DNA of 64,000 bases from Trichobilharzia szidati (GCA_944472155.2 OX235277.1:38078804-38142803); one strand, 5' to 3'; counted from the stretch's first letter, positions 45,055 to 55,235 are shown. Numbers and translations are program-made. The notes: generated by a model not told the origin, from the letters alone.

Positions 45055-45232
45055 TAGGTCTTGAATTCTTGAGCTCTGAAGTTCCGGTTTAAGGGGACTG
45101 GATTCCTAGCTGCATGCTCAACCTCTTCTCTTTTTCCTAGGTTTATTATCGGTGAGTAAATTAGGTGAAGTGTAGGAGTACGTCGGCTGGGAATCGAACC
45201 TAAGCCATGTGATTGATTGGCGACCAGCATTC
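45055..45232 (-). repeat. S3-type SINE, truncated
   Basis: Contains CATGCTCAACCTCTTC, the AGTAAATTAGGTGAAG linker and GGGAATCGAACC at 45190-45201; the tail and head ends are eroded. Confidence 0.6.
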
Positions 45233-45589
45233 CTCGAGTTGTTTTCACTGAGTAAAGATTATTGCCCTTAATCTTTTGGTATATTACTGTCAGAGAGAAT
45301 TTGTATCGGCTTATACAGTAATAGTCCATGTACAATGTTAAAGAACACAGTACATTTTGAGTGATTTAGTTTTTCTAATACAAAATGTAAGGGATGTGAA
45401 GTGATGACTGTGTATATGTGTACATTTTTTTCAATATAAAGACGTTTAGTGTATTACGGCACTTTACGGAAAGCAGCCTTCATCATCATCACCAGGAGAT
45501 TGAATATAGGTATCTGTGGCCATTTTAGGACTTGCAGAAACAACAACTGCCGGTTTCTACCTCGAGATCTGTCTTATTTGTCTTAATAT

Positions 45590-45765
45590 ACTTAAATGAT
45601 GGGTAAATGGTCAATGAACTCGCTTATCAACCCAAAGACCCTAAGTTAGATCCCTGTTAAGTGAGACCACGTGTGCATACTTTTGAAGAGTCCCAAACAA
45701 GGACAAAACAGCTTCCCAGTACTCTCTGCTGCATTTTAATGGCTCTCACTCACCGACTGCCAAAA
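45590..45765 (+). repeat. S1-type degenerate copy
   Basis: Head (GGGTAAATGGTCAATGAACTC), core AGAGTCCCAAACAAGGAC followed by AAAAC (GAAA lost), CCCAGTACTCTC and tail GGCTCTCACTCACCGAC. Confidence 0.6.
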
Positions 45766-45849
45766 TGGGATTTATCTATTTCAGATATTCGTACTCCATA
45801 AACTTTTGGTTAATGCATATATATGTGTTTATATTATATATATATATAT

Positions 45850-46330
45850 ACTATACGGATCAGAGACTTGCACTGCGCGTCATAAAGAGCATCTCAAACA
45901 AACTACAGACCTTCATTAACAGTTGTCTTCACTCAATACCGCTCAAGATCAGATGGCCGGCCAGAAAATATCAGCAACAGAGATCTCTGGCAATGAGCGA
46001 ACCAACCAGGAACCGATTGTGAAACAAATAGGCAGGAAGAAATGGAGATGGATTGGCCATAATCTGAGCTATACTCTGAGGAAACCATCAAGTGAGTGAC
46101 ATCACTAGACAAGCCATTGCTCGAGTGGAACCCGAAAGGGAAGCGGCGAGTTGGTCGTCAGTGCAAGAGTGACTTGGAGGAGGTCATGTGAAGAGGAGAT
46201 GAAAGTGTGTTGCCAGATATGGAGCCAGGTGAAGACTCTATCTAGCAGAGAACCGAACGCACTGGAGAGGCACAGCTGAAGTCCTATGTTCCTCCAGGAA
46301 TTAAAGGATACAATAATAATAATAATATAT
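45850..46330 (+). pseudogene. RTE-type 3' end, young copy
   Basis: Starts abruptly in the GSETCTARHKEHLKQTTDLH block, runs through QDQMAGQKISATEISGNERTNQ, KQIGRKKWRWIGHNLSYTLR and the 3' block, and ends with the tail AATAATAATAATAT at about 46310-46328. It is almost identical to 24696-25140 (complement) and 54725-55197. Only 480 bp remain. Confidence 0.85.
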
Positions 46331-46779
46331 ATTAAAGACGTAATATGACTACTTTGTGTTTTAAAAAATAATGAGCTCACAGAGATAACAGATCCTTAAA
46401 AAATTCAGCTAAAACAAGCATATACATAAGAATACGCATAGTTCAGGGAAATTTATCCGCGGAGTTCGTTATGTTCTACAGACATACTTTGTGAATGACT
46501 GACACCTGTCAAAATCCTTTCAAAAGTGAAATCATCAAAGGAACTATGAATGTTATTCTATTGTTAAAACTTGTAAGCATGTATGCACTTTTTTTTCTGA
46601 GTGATATGGGAAAATTGACCCAAAAATCATTGTGTGCGATTTAGCTGATCAAAAAATGCATAGTTCTGTCACGTGTATACCAGTGCAAACACTAACCTAG
46701 TTGTCATGAAATTAGGCGTAGAATACTAGTTAAAAGAGGCAAGTTATGAAGGAGTTTACACATATTTTCTAAAGTTTGA
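46331..46779. other. No recognisable feature
   Basis: Unique A+T-rich DNA; no gene supported. Confidence 0.4.
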
Positions 46780-47615
46780 TTTGTAAGGGTTTGTTATGTT
46801 TTTACGAGTTGATCACGGACTGATATCAGTTAGAGAACCATTGAAAACCATCTAGGGAGTACTGGACAGCTGCTGTTTCATCCTAGTTTGGGAATCATCG
46901 GCAGTACGCACCGACTGAGATTCGAACCCAGGACCTTCCGGTTACAAGGCAAGCTGGCTCGTATACTATTCAGCCACTGGGACCCAATTCAGTGGCTCAT
47001 GAATTCTAACTTCTACCAATTCGTGATTTAGCGCGACCCCAACCATTTTCGTTGGTGGGACATCCATCCACACACGTAACATCTAATTGAACCTCACTGG
47101 TCACGACTTCTCACTAGAACTAACTCCAGGAATCTCCAACCTGTAGCAAGTCACTAGCGAGCATCAGATTAATTTTCTATAGGATGAAACAGCAGCTCTC
47201 TAGTACTCCCTGGTTTTTAATGGTTCTCTAACTGATATCAGTCCGTGATCAACTCGTAAAAACATAACAAACCCTTACAAACCAAACTTTAGAAAATTAA
47301 TCTGATGCTCGCTAGTGACTTGCTACAGGACGGACAGAGTTTCCTGGAGTTCTAGTGAGAAGTCGTGACCGGTGAGGTCCATCCAGATGTCACGTGTGTG
47401 GATGGATGTCCCACCTACGACAATGGTTGGGGTCGCGCCAAATCACGAATTGGTAGAAGTTCATGTGTTGGCCATTGAATTGGGTCCCAGTGGCTGCATG
47501 GTATACGAGGTTGCCTTGTAATCGGAAGGTCCTGCGTTCGAATCCCAGTGGGTGCGTACTGCCGATGATCCCCAAACTAGGATGTATCAGCAGCTGTCCA
47601 GTACTCCCTGGTTTA
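46780..47615. repeat. S1 array: full minus unit, plus tail, full plus unit
   Basis: 46780-47178 is a complete minus unit (about 400 bp; tail GTTGATCACGGACTGATATC, hammerhead 46859-46907, tRNA-like head with GATTCGAACCCAGG, leader to GAGCATCAGATTAATTTTC). 47179-47286 is a plus-strand core and tail, and 47287-47610 is a plus unit that starts immediately (TTAATCTGATGCTCGCTAG). The tail-to-leader junction at 47286 is therefore a true head-to-tail unit boundary. Confidence 0.85.
46859..46907 (-). ncRNA. S1 hammerhead, subfamily B
   Basis: Stem I GUACUG/CAGUAC is perfect, stem III is ACAG-CAG-CUGU (four pairs), GAAA is intact and the cleavage base is C. The core is CCGAUGA, with U4 changed to C. 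The defect is different from that in the 44026-44074 copy. Confidence 0.6.
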
Positions 47616-47955
47616 CACATATTCCCTGAGAGAAACTCCTTCACACAAATGAATGATCCACGTTGTAGATTAGCTTAACGCTTAAGTGACGGTGTAATCG
47701 CTTAAGTCTTGAAATAACGTTTTAAAAGGTCTTTTCAAAGTGCCACTGACCAACGGTTGAACAGTTTATGTGACAGTTCCGAAAATGGATGTTCTGAAGC
47801 CTATCACCTGTCAGTATTTTGTTGTAACTGACACACTATTTACTGAAACTTATCTACATGTCCCATCTGAAACCTATATGCTTTTGTGTGTACAGTTCTT
47901 AAACTGATCTCTCCCTCTAGAAGCTTATCTTTTTATTATTGAACAGTAGTCAGTA
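47616..47955. other. No recognisable feature
   Basis: Unique DNA without supported signal. Confidence 0.4.
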
Positions 47956-47959
47956 ACTA

Positions 47960-48237
47960 GTGTAAAAGGTTGTGTGTGTCCAGTCTTGTCTTTGGTGCAG
48001 ACTCACTAGTGTCCAATCAAAACTATTTAATACATTCCTACAGGAGGTCAATCACGATCCCGAATAGGTCAGTGGTAACGTCTCTGACTGTAGGCGGCAC
48101 TGAATGACGCAGGTTTGAATCTCAGATAGGGACATGAGTTCCTTCGAAGCTGCAGATATTGCTTTGCTGATGACTGCAAACTAGCACGAAACCTAGGTGC
48201 AAGGCTTCCCTACCGATTGCCTCCAACCATCTAATAC
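47960..48237 (+). repeat. S4-type hammerhead SINE, full unit
   Basis: Flank with the TAACTAGTGTAAAAGG region, leader CCTACAGGAGGTCAATCAC, head (GGTCAGTGGTAACGTCTC; B-box-like GGTTTGAATCTC), spacer GACATGAGTTCCTTCGAAGC, hammerhead 48161-48205 and end CTCCAACCATCTAATACC. Confidence 0.85.
48161..48205 (+). ncRNA. S4 hammerhead, cleavage site mutated
   Basis: Stem I GCTTTG/CAAGGC (six pairs with one G-U), CUGAUGA perfect, GAAA perfect, stem III ACCUAGGU perfect. Stem II has lost its first pair (C-C) but keeps three. The cleavage nucleotide is G (48199), which hammerheads do not cut, so this copy is probably dead despite an otherwise intact fold. Confidence 0.75.
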
Positions 48238-48295
48238 CAACAGAAACCTTTCTCTCTCTCACCATTGCTAACATTTTTGTTGTTTTATTTTCGAC

Positions 48296-48560
48296 ATGAA
48301 CCAACATCACTTAGAAAGATCATTGAAAACTTACACAGAGTATTGCACAGTTGTTTCATCCTATTTCGAGACTCTTCAGAATTTGTACAGCCAAGAATTG
48401 GTTCTAGTGGAACTTCAGGCTAGAAAACCAAGCTTACTGACCATTCAGCCACTTCAGCTGGAACTTTATTCATCTGCGGATTCCAACTTTACACATTGAT
48501 GGGGAGTCTCAATCTAGGCTGAAACATCTGTTCTCTCTAACTAGTGTCTGGTTCGTGAAC
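48296..48560. repeat. S1 pair, degenerate
   Basis: Minus part 48296-48400 (tail ACATCACTTAGAAAGATC; core TTTCATCCTATTTCGAGACTC) and a plus part 48490-48560 (core GGGGAGTCTCAATCTAGGCTGAAAC). The tRNA-like head is weak. Confidence 0.55.
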
Positions 48561-49499
48561 ATCTAAATTACTCACACAGATCTTATAATTTTAGCCATCC
48601 CATTGTCAATAATATTGCATAATCTTAATTCTGTTTTTTTTTAAAAGAGCTCATTATTATCGTCTTATGTGTTGTTTATAGAAGTGTGTACAACTCAACG
48701 TTACTTGTACTTTAAGGGTACAAACCAACCAACCAACCACACACACAACAAAAAACAAACGAACAATGTAAGGTTATAAAAAAAAAGAATTTTAAATAGT
48801 CTCCAACATTAACCATAACAACTAATAGTGTTAATTGGGATCACAGGAATCGTAATACTATTATTACCCCTAATAATAATAGTTGTAGTAGGACAAATTT
48901 ACATTCTCCTAAAAGTATTCTACCCCCTCCTCCTCTAGTATTCCAGGTCTTCAACAAAACAACTGTGTTACATAAGACTAATCAATGATGGCTGTGTTGT
49001 TGTTGTCTTCTTTTTTTTTGTAAATGGCAAGATAGATATCGATATATATAGTCCAATATTTCAGCTATTCTCCTCAACTATCTATTCTCTATTCTTCGTC
49101 CAATGTTTAGTTTAAAAAAAGAAAGGGGAACGCGCGCTTTTTTTGTATTTAAAAGAATGCATATTCCTAACTCCTCAGTTAACCTTAGTTAGGTATGTAG
49201 TGGTATATACCAGTTCTCTTGTTGATGATTGGTGAGTGAGAATTTTCGTTGCTAAGGTGGATTGATTCAAACAAACAAATAAATAAACAAAAGAATGAAC
49301 ATAATATGTTACTTATTTGTTTATTGTTTTCTCCTTGTGTGTGTTTAAAACATTCATGAATATACCGAGACACGCAGACACGCACATGTAGAAAGAGAGA
49401 TATATATGCATGCGAAGTGGAACTAGTGTGAATAACCTCCAAATTGGAATACATTTTTCACTTTTCTTCACTTATTTGTTAGGAGACACATGAATACCA
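48561..49499. other. No recognisable gene
   Basis: Unique A+T-rich DNA with T runs near 49009-49020 and CA-rich patches near 48737-48750. Confidence 0.4.
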
Positions 49500-50085
49500 G
49501 GTACAACAAAGAAAACAGTTGACAACAGTTAAAAAGAAAGAACTGTTCATGAAACTTCAATTTAATGGGGACGTGGCTAGCAGTGAAGTCTTACATCTAA
49601 GATTATCGAGAGCGATAAGACCGACCTATACTGCCGTCACCCTTTGTTTGTCATTTTCCAGCCGACCAGTTTTGATTGCTCAAGTGAAAGATAAGCTACC
49701 CACCTAGCTGTGCCACTTCTATGTGTATCTATATAAATTTAGTTGCTCCTGTGCAGAAAGCTAGCTGTATAGGGCGAGTAACTAGACAGCCTAGCAAACG
49801 CATTAATGAGCATCTTCCTTCATGGTTTGGAAAAGGTCAAATAAACTCCATACAAAGTTCTATTTTCGCTCATTTGGTTGATAGCGGTCACCAAGTGGAC
49901 AAAAATAGTGCCGCCTTCAAAGTTATCTATCGTATTCCATCGAGTCTTTCGAATGGAATCAGAACCCGTCTTTTACACCTAGCCGAAGCTATGGGAATTA
50001 ATTCGAGAGAACAATCCTAGTCTTTGCATACAAAAGAAGTTTGTTCTACCTTTGTCTCTCCCTTGGTCTAGGTGAATTGTATTCG
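49500..50085 (+). pseudogene. PLE lineage C: linker and GIY-YIG endonuclease, frameshifted
   Basis: The frame at 49519-49707 gives the linker KLQFNGDVASSEVLHLRL, collinear with VEFKGDTAAEILKNRL of the 18928 copy. After a stop and shifts, CVYLYKFSCSC..SCIGRVTRQPSKRINEHLPSWFGKG follows at about 49720-49830, where YIG has become CIG. The frame continues with SSIFAHLVDSGHQVDKNSA, IRTRLLHLAEAMGI and NPSLCIQKK near 50008-50040. It lacks RT. At least two frameshifts. Confidence 0.8.
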
Positions 50086-50399
50086 AAACCCTCCCACCCT
50101 TTCTTATTTTCCACCTCCTTCGTACTTTTATAATATTTATTTAAACTCTGATTATCGTTCCACTACACCTTTTAAGATTTGACCCAATTTATTTATACAC
50201 TTATATACATATACTATCTTTGTTATTCTTATCGCCTGCATAAACTTATCTATCTATCGCATGAATACTATACAAGAATGAATTGTGTTAGTGTTTGGTG
50301 TAGTGAGGAAGAGTGGAGTGGAGTGGAGTAGATTAACGCCGATAGCATCTTTTACCACCAATGACATTGATGATTTAGTAATCAATCTATTTACAATTG

Positions 50400-50547
50400 C
50401 ATGGAGGATTTCATCATGAGCTGACATCAGTTAGAGAACCACTGGAAAACAAGCTGGGAGTACTGGACAGCTGTTTCGTCCCAGTTTGGGACTCTTCAAC
50501 AGTACGCGTCCACCGGGATTCGAACCCAGGACCTTCTGGTTACAGTT
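50400..50547 (-). repeat. S1-type fragment
   Basis: Minus-strand tail (GATTTCATCATGAGCTGACATC at its left), core with GACTCTTCAACAGTACGC and B-box region (GATTCGAACCCAGGACC). Head truncated. Confidence 0.75.
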
Positions 50548-50644
50548 GCATTCTAGACAGCGTAATTCTATTCGTTATCAAGAAGAATGAAATATACTCA
50601 GTACATTGACACTCATGTGATCTAGTTAGGAGATGAGTACATTG

Positions 50645-50972
50645 AAATTAACTCTATTATTACTCTTCTTTAGCTGGTTCCCGATCACCCATAGTCTGTC
50701 GTCTCCTCCTCACGCCATTTCCCCCATGTCACCCTCTGGCTCACGCCCACCTAATCGTTACGCATTCGGGTTCCACACGAGTGATGGCCTGGCATGTGAT
50801 GTCACCCAGCGGTCTCCTCATCATGTGTCCGATCCATCTCCATTTCCTTTGGTATACTTAATGAGCAATAGGTTCTTGACTTGTTCGTTGTCTCCCAGAG
50901 TTTCGTAATGCTAATTCTTGCTGACTAGCTGACTATCTAATCTTCGCTATGGAGCCAACGAAGTGAGCAGCT
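50645..50972 (-). pseudogene. RTE-type 3' region
   Basis: Reverse-strand C-terminal region: CCCCCATGTCACCCTC near 50722 and TGATGTCACCCAGCGGTCTCC near 50797, to the WLHSED-like block at 50940. Tail not seen. Confidence 0.6.
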
Positions 50973-51129
50973 GTTGGAAAAAGTATTTTACGTAATAATA
51001 AATCAATCCAAATCCTCACACGTTTCATAATCTAAACGTCAGTCTTCAGCTTACTGATTACTACTAGACAGGATGTCGTGAAGATGTACTGTGAAGCCAT
51101 GAGTTCACTGAGGCAAATATATGTTTCAC

Positions 51130-51345
51130 TGTATCATAAAAAAAGGCAGAAGTTAAAATTCAAGGGTCATTAAGTTGCTGCCCGATTGGTTAAGTAATCA
51201 ACAAACTTCGTCTCGTAAGCTGAAGGTTGTCGGTAAGATCCTTGTTGGTGGGGTCGTGTGTGTGTGTACACCCCTAGAGACTGTCCCAAACAAGGCCGAA
51301 ATAACTATCCAGTATTCCTTTTTAATTCTCCCTGATATGTTCCCA
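51130..51345 (+). repeat. S1-type degenerate copy
   Basis: Leader (AGAAGTTAAAATTCAAGGG), head (GGTTAAGTAATCAACAAAC), core GACTGTCCCAAACAAGGCCGAAATAAC and CCAGTATTCC. Ribozyme core broken. Confidence 0.55.
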
Positions 51346-51367
51346 AAGTAACACTAAATAACTAAGT

Positions 51368-51565
51368 GTGCGTCGGTGGCATAGCGGTTAGGACGCTCGC
51401 CGACTATGCACATGGTCCGGGGTCCGATCTCCGGCCGGCGCACTCCTTTACCTCGCTAAGCCAGAAACAATGCTGGTGAAGAGGAAAGGTTGGGCATGAG
51501 GCCACAGAAACTTCAAGCCTCTAGCTTGAAGTCCTATGTTCCATTGGGAACATGAAGGAATAAAA
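51368..51565 (+). repeat. S3-type tRNA SINE, reference copy
   Basis: tRNA-like head GCGTCGG..CCGGCGC (acceptor-stem-like pairing), A-box region GGTGGCATAGCGGTTAGG, B-box GGTCCGATCTCC; then linker TTTACCTCGCTAAGCC, body GGTTGGGCATGAGGC and 3' end GAAGTCCTATGTTCC, which is the same block that ends the RTE copies. A-rich tail AATAAAATTAAAAAATAAT follows. Confidence 0.88.
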
Positions 51566-51589
51566 TTAAAAAATAATAAATAATCAAAA

Positions 51590-51945
51590 ACTTCCTGCTT
51601 CACTGGCTCCATACTAAAGATCAAATGGCCAGAAAGGATTAGTAACAAAAAACTCTGGGAGGTGACAAATCTACCAAGAGCCGATTGCTCAACAAATATG
51701 TAGGAGGAGATGGATGTGGATCGGGTTTACGTCAAGGAAACCATAGATTGACTTCGCGCTCACTGCAGGCAATTGTCTGAGTAGAACCTCAATGCGATGC
51801 GAAACGATAAGTAGGTCCTCAGTGAGAGGGTGACATGAAGGAGATCGTGTAGTGAGGAGAAGATGAGAGATTATGGGCGATCGTGGAGCTAGTCAGCTGA
51901 ATAGAACATCAGACAATAGAACAAAGTGGAGATGTTAATTGGTGG
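51590..51945 (+). pseudogene. RTE-type 3' region, diverged
   Basis: Plus-strand C-terminal piece (TACTAAAGATCAAATGGCC; EMDVDRVYVKET-like block) to the end GAAGATGAGAGATTATGGG and GAACAAAGTGGAGATG. No tail. Related to the 20715-21795 subfamily (ADCSTNM block). Confidence 0.6.
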
Positions 51946-52105
51946 ATAGTGACTAGCAGTGGAATAACCCAGGAAAACGCGCACTTCGTCCTATTTGGGA
52001 CTCGTCACTGGATTCACCTACATTCAGCCAGGCTGGAACCCATAGTTTCAAACGCCTAAGCGTTATCCACTCGACCACTTGGGCCACAAGAGCCACCTCC
52101 ACCAA
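51945..52105 (-). repeat. Smalpha SINE with hammerhead remnant
   Basis: Minus strand: tRNA-like head from about 52105 (A-box region TGGCCCAAGTGGTCGAGTGG, B-box GGTTCCAGCC), then GTAGGTGAATCC, a ribozyme with the C3 position deleted (CCAG-UGACGA), a perfect stem II GUCC/GGAC, GAAG instead of GAAA and GCGCG. Order and sequence match the Smalpha family of schistosomes. Core mutations make it inactive. Confidence 0.85.
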
Positions 52106-52493
52106 TTAATCTCTGATTACATACATGCCCAGACATCGTCGAAGCATCTGCACAAGAAGCCGACATGTCAACCAAAGACCCTTAGCACTTCAGTCCAATC
52201 AATCGACGGGAAAATCCTTTGAACTCAAGGGAATAATATTAATAAATCTATCTGGGTAGCTCTTTTTTGACTACTGAAAGTTGAGTCTGTGCTTTGCATG
52301 TTAACCCAGGGATTGAATATACCCTTGATCAATAAATGAAACAAGTGCATATCGAATTTACATGAAATCAATTTCTCTAGGGTGCATAGACGATGGCGTA
52401 TTGTGTTGTGTTTTTTATTTTAATTATTTCAAATTACATTCATTTCTACAAAATTTTATCCTCTTATTTTATCTTCTTTCTTATTGATTTTAG
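52106..52493. other. Upstream region of the tetraspanin-like exon
   Basis: No promoter can be assigned. T-rich DNA with a polypyrimidine stretch leads to the acceptor AG at 52492-52493. Confidence 0.4.
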
Positions 52494-52579
52494 GTACATA
52501 GCTAATTGAAAAAAGCAAAAAAATGTTGTGTAATCTACCATGTCGAATTGTTTTGATAGCGATGAACACTGTCAGTATG
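52494..52579 (+). CDS. Tetraspanin-like protein, first coding exon (residues 1-19)
   Basis: Acceptor TTGATTTTAG precedes a 29-base leader and ATG at 52523; the frame runs 19 codons and ends exactly at a GTAAGT donor (52580). The peptide MLCNLPCRIVLIAMNTVSM begins with a short cytoplasmic tail with two cysteines (possible palmitoylation sites) and enters the first transmembrane segment; Asn15 sits where tetraspanins carry a conserved TM1 asparagine. The exon ends in phase 0 and joins the exon at 55589 to complete TM1. The AG upstream of the ATG could be a cis-splice acceptor or a spliced-leader addition site; schistosomes use both. Tetraspanin assignment rests on TM1 and exon architecture, since the diagnostic CCG loop is not in the window. 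Confidence 0.62.
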
Positions 52580-53134
52580 GTAAGTTAGTTTTATTGTATA
52601 CATCTCATGAATGGGTTTTAATGTTATACCTCTATATGTGTCTATGTGAGCTTGCAGGTAGATGAAATAAAATATACTCTTCCAATTTTTTTGAAGAAAA
52701 ATTTCACTCAAAAAGAGATCTGATATTTCTAGAAACTGTTGATTTACTCATATTACAAAAGAAAGAACGACTTTTGTTTAAAATGATCAATGCATTATTG
52801 AATTTTTTAATTGAGTCAAATAGTGATAAAATTTGACTTGTGTGAATTTGAACTACCCTATAAAATATTTGTACATTTCAAGGTCGATTACATAAGCTAG
52901 GTCTTCCCAGGATTTATTGATATTCTATGTGAGGAAAGGTGGAAGTGTTTATTAGTAGTGCATTGATTTTTTTGTGCCATTAATCAAAAAACAGGGTCAA
53001 TTTTGGGTTCTAGTTCAATTGTTAAAATTGATCTAGTTTTGAGAAATTTGGAAGTTGACTGTGACGACAATTTGTCGGTACACATTGCAAGTTGATAGAA
53101 AATAGAATTTACAGCATATTTCATTCTGTCGCAT

Positions 53135-53312
53135 TTACTGGTTAATCAACGGGGTCACCAGATGATTTGAAGATCCTAGGTTCAACTCTCTTTCGGATAA
53201 GGGGCGCGAACTGGTGAAGAGCCCCAAATTAGGGTGAAATATATCTGTTAATTACCCCCCCCCCCATGATTTTCAATGGCTTTCTAACTGATGCTACTTT
53301 GTGACCTAATTA
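53135..53312 (+). repeat. S1-type degenerate copy in the intron
   Basis: Weak tRNA-like head (GGGGTCACCAGATGATTTG; GGTTCAACTC), core CUGGUGA, AGAGCCCCAAAUUAGGGUGAAAU, a C12 run where the stem I strand should be, and tail GGCTTTCTAACTGATGCTAC. Confidence 0.65.
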
Positions 53313-53539
53313 GAAGACACTCGACTCCTGGAAACCAACATTTGAGTATGTATGTATGTTAGGAACCAAGTTCCACTGTCGAATAATATACGAAAAGATA
53401 ACTCACATGAGAAAGTCGTTGTGAAGAGAGAGGTTAAGATGCAAGAGTGTTTCATTTACACTTTCACTCATTCATATGGTCCAGTGGAAAACCATCGTAA
53501 AACACATTCTGAGATGTAATTTTGATGTACTGGTGACTA

Positions 53540-53689
53540 GAAGTGGTTGCCAAGATTCACGCAAAGCTGTAATCGGGACTCGTCAGACGAATGTATCTGC
53601 AGTGATTAGTGAGTGATGATGGTTCCCCTTTTATGGAACTGGAAACCTGCATCCGTCGTGTCCGATTTCGAAGCAGTATCCACTAGATT
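53540..53689 (-). repeat. Smalpha SINE, 3' part, split by RTE
   Basis: Minus strand: B-box region degenerate near 53645, hammerhead remnant around 53565-53605 (CUGACGA intact, GAGUCCC, no clear GAAA). It breaks off at TCCACTAGATT (53679-53689); its head continues at 55198-55235 (CTTGGGCCACGATAGCC) beyond the RTE insertion. Confidence 0.75.
53679..53689. repeat. Target-site duplication, left copy
   Basis: TCCACTAGATT, repeated exactly at 55198-55208, flanks the RTE insertion. Removing the insert and one copy restores a continuous Smalpha head. Confidence 0.88.
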
Positions 53690-55197
53690 GAGACAGCAGT
53701 GGACTTGATGACGCCTCTGCTGGAGAAGGTGTGGAAAAGAAGGCAAAGTACCCGAGGATTGGAAGAAAGGATTCTTATTCAAACTACCAAAGAAAAAAGA
53801 CTTTAGGCAATGCTAGAACTGGCGCGGAATTATACTCTTGTCCATCCTAAGCAAAATACTAAGCCGCATCATCCTGGAGAGAATCGAACATGCCCTGGAT
53901 GAAAAACTTCGACCGGAACAAGCTGGATTCAGGAGAAACAAGTCAGGTATTGATCAAATCGCCACATTACGGATCATCATTGATCAAAGCTTGGAATAGT
54001 AGTCACTTCTCTATCTCAACTTCATCGACTTTGAAAAGGCATTCGACAGACAGCGTCGATCGAGAGGTGATTTGGAAACTACTTCGCTACTACGGGGTTC
54101 CACCGACAATTAAACATCTCATCCAACAGCTGTACGACAATGCTGCATGCCAAGTAATCCACAACGGGAAAATTACGGAATCCTTTGAAGTGAGGACAGG
54201 AGTAAGACAAGGCTGCCTAATATCGCCAATGATTTTCCTGATTGCAGTAGATTGGATAATGCGACAAACAGCGGGCAATGAGGAAACAGGCATAAAATGG
54301 ACTCACACAAAAAACTTGGAGGATCTGAACTTCGCCGATGATATATGTCTGATTTCCCACAAACTGGAAGATGTGTAAGTGAGAAGCAACAAGTTGGCGA
54401 TAAAAGAAGCATCAAAGATAGGACTTCAGGTGAACATAGAGAAAACAGAGGTGATGAAGATTCCCGGGCAAAACCACCAACAGCAACAACAACAACAGAC
54501 AACAATCAGCATAAATGGAAGGAACCTGAAAGAAACAACCTCCTTTACCTACCTGGGAAGCATCGTCTCAACTACAGGCGGACAGAACTGACGAGGATAT
54601 CAAAGCAAGAATCGGAAAAGCAAGACTAGCTTTCACTACTCTCAAGTCTGTGTGGAAGTTAACAGCACTTATCATCAAAAATAACATCCGGATTTTCAAC
54701 TCCAATGTGAAGTCAGTCAGTGCTACTATACGGATCAGAGACTTGCACTGCACGTCATAAAGAGCATCTCAAACAAACTACAGACCTTCATTAACAGTTG
54801 TCTTCGCTCAATACTCAAGATCAGATGGCCGGCCAGAGAAGATCAGCAACAGAGATCTCTGGCAATGAGCGAACCAACTCAGCAGGAACCGATTGTGAAA
54901 CAAATAGGCAGGAAGAAATGGAGATGGATTGGCCATAATCTGAGCTACACTCTGAGGAAGCCATCAAGTGGCATCACTAGACAAGCCATTGCTCGAGTGG
55001 AACCCGGCCGAAAGGGAAGCGGCGAGTTGGTGGTCAGTGCAAGGGTGACATGGAGGAAGTAATGTGAAGAGGAGATGAAAGCGTGTTGGCAGACATGGAG
55101 CCAGGTGAAGATTCTAGCAGAGAACCGAACGCAACGGAGATGCATGACTGAAGACCTATGTTCCTCTAGGAATTAAAGGAAACAATAATAGTAATAA
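53690..55197 (+). pseudogene. RTE-type retrotransposon, 1.5 kb, 5'-truncated, with TSD
   Basis: Frames in order: LMTPLLEKVW (53709), an ILLSILSKILSRIILERIEHALDEKL region, the QAGFRRNKSGIDQIATLRIIIDQS block near 53915-53990, LYLNFIDFEKAFD (RT motif A), VIWKLLRYYGVPPTIKHLIQQ (54075-54130), GVRQGCLISPMIFLIAVDWIM (motif B region, 54200-54260), LNFADDICLISHKLED (motif C catalytic aspartates, 54325-54372), the Q-rich linker (54470-54500), the C-terminal block and the tail AATAATAGTAATAA at 55183-55197. One frame spans 53890-54378 (162 codons). Frameshifts near 53700-53990 and 54378 and a stop at 54588 inactivate it. The perfect 11-bp flanking duplication marks it as a relatively recent insertion. 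Confidence 0.92.
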
Positions 55198-55235
55198 TCC
55201 ACTAGATTACTTGGGCCACGATAGCCACCTCTTGT
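55198..55235 (-). repeat. Smalpha SINE, tRNA-like head part
   Basis: Right-hand TSD copy (55198-55208) plus CTTGGGCCACGATAGCC, the reverse complement of the Smalpha A-box start. Continuation of 53540-53689. Confidence 0.75.
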
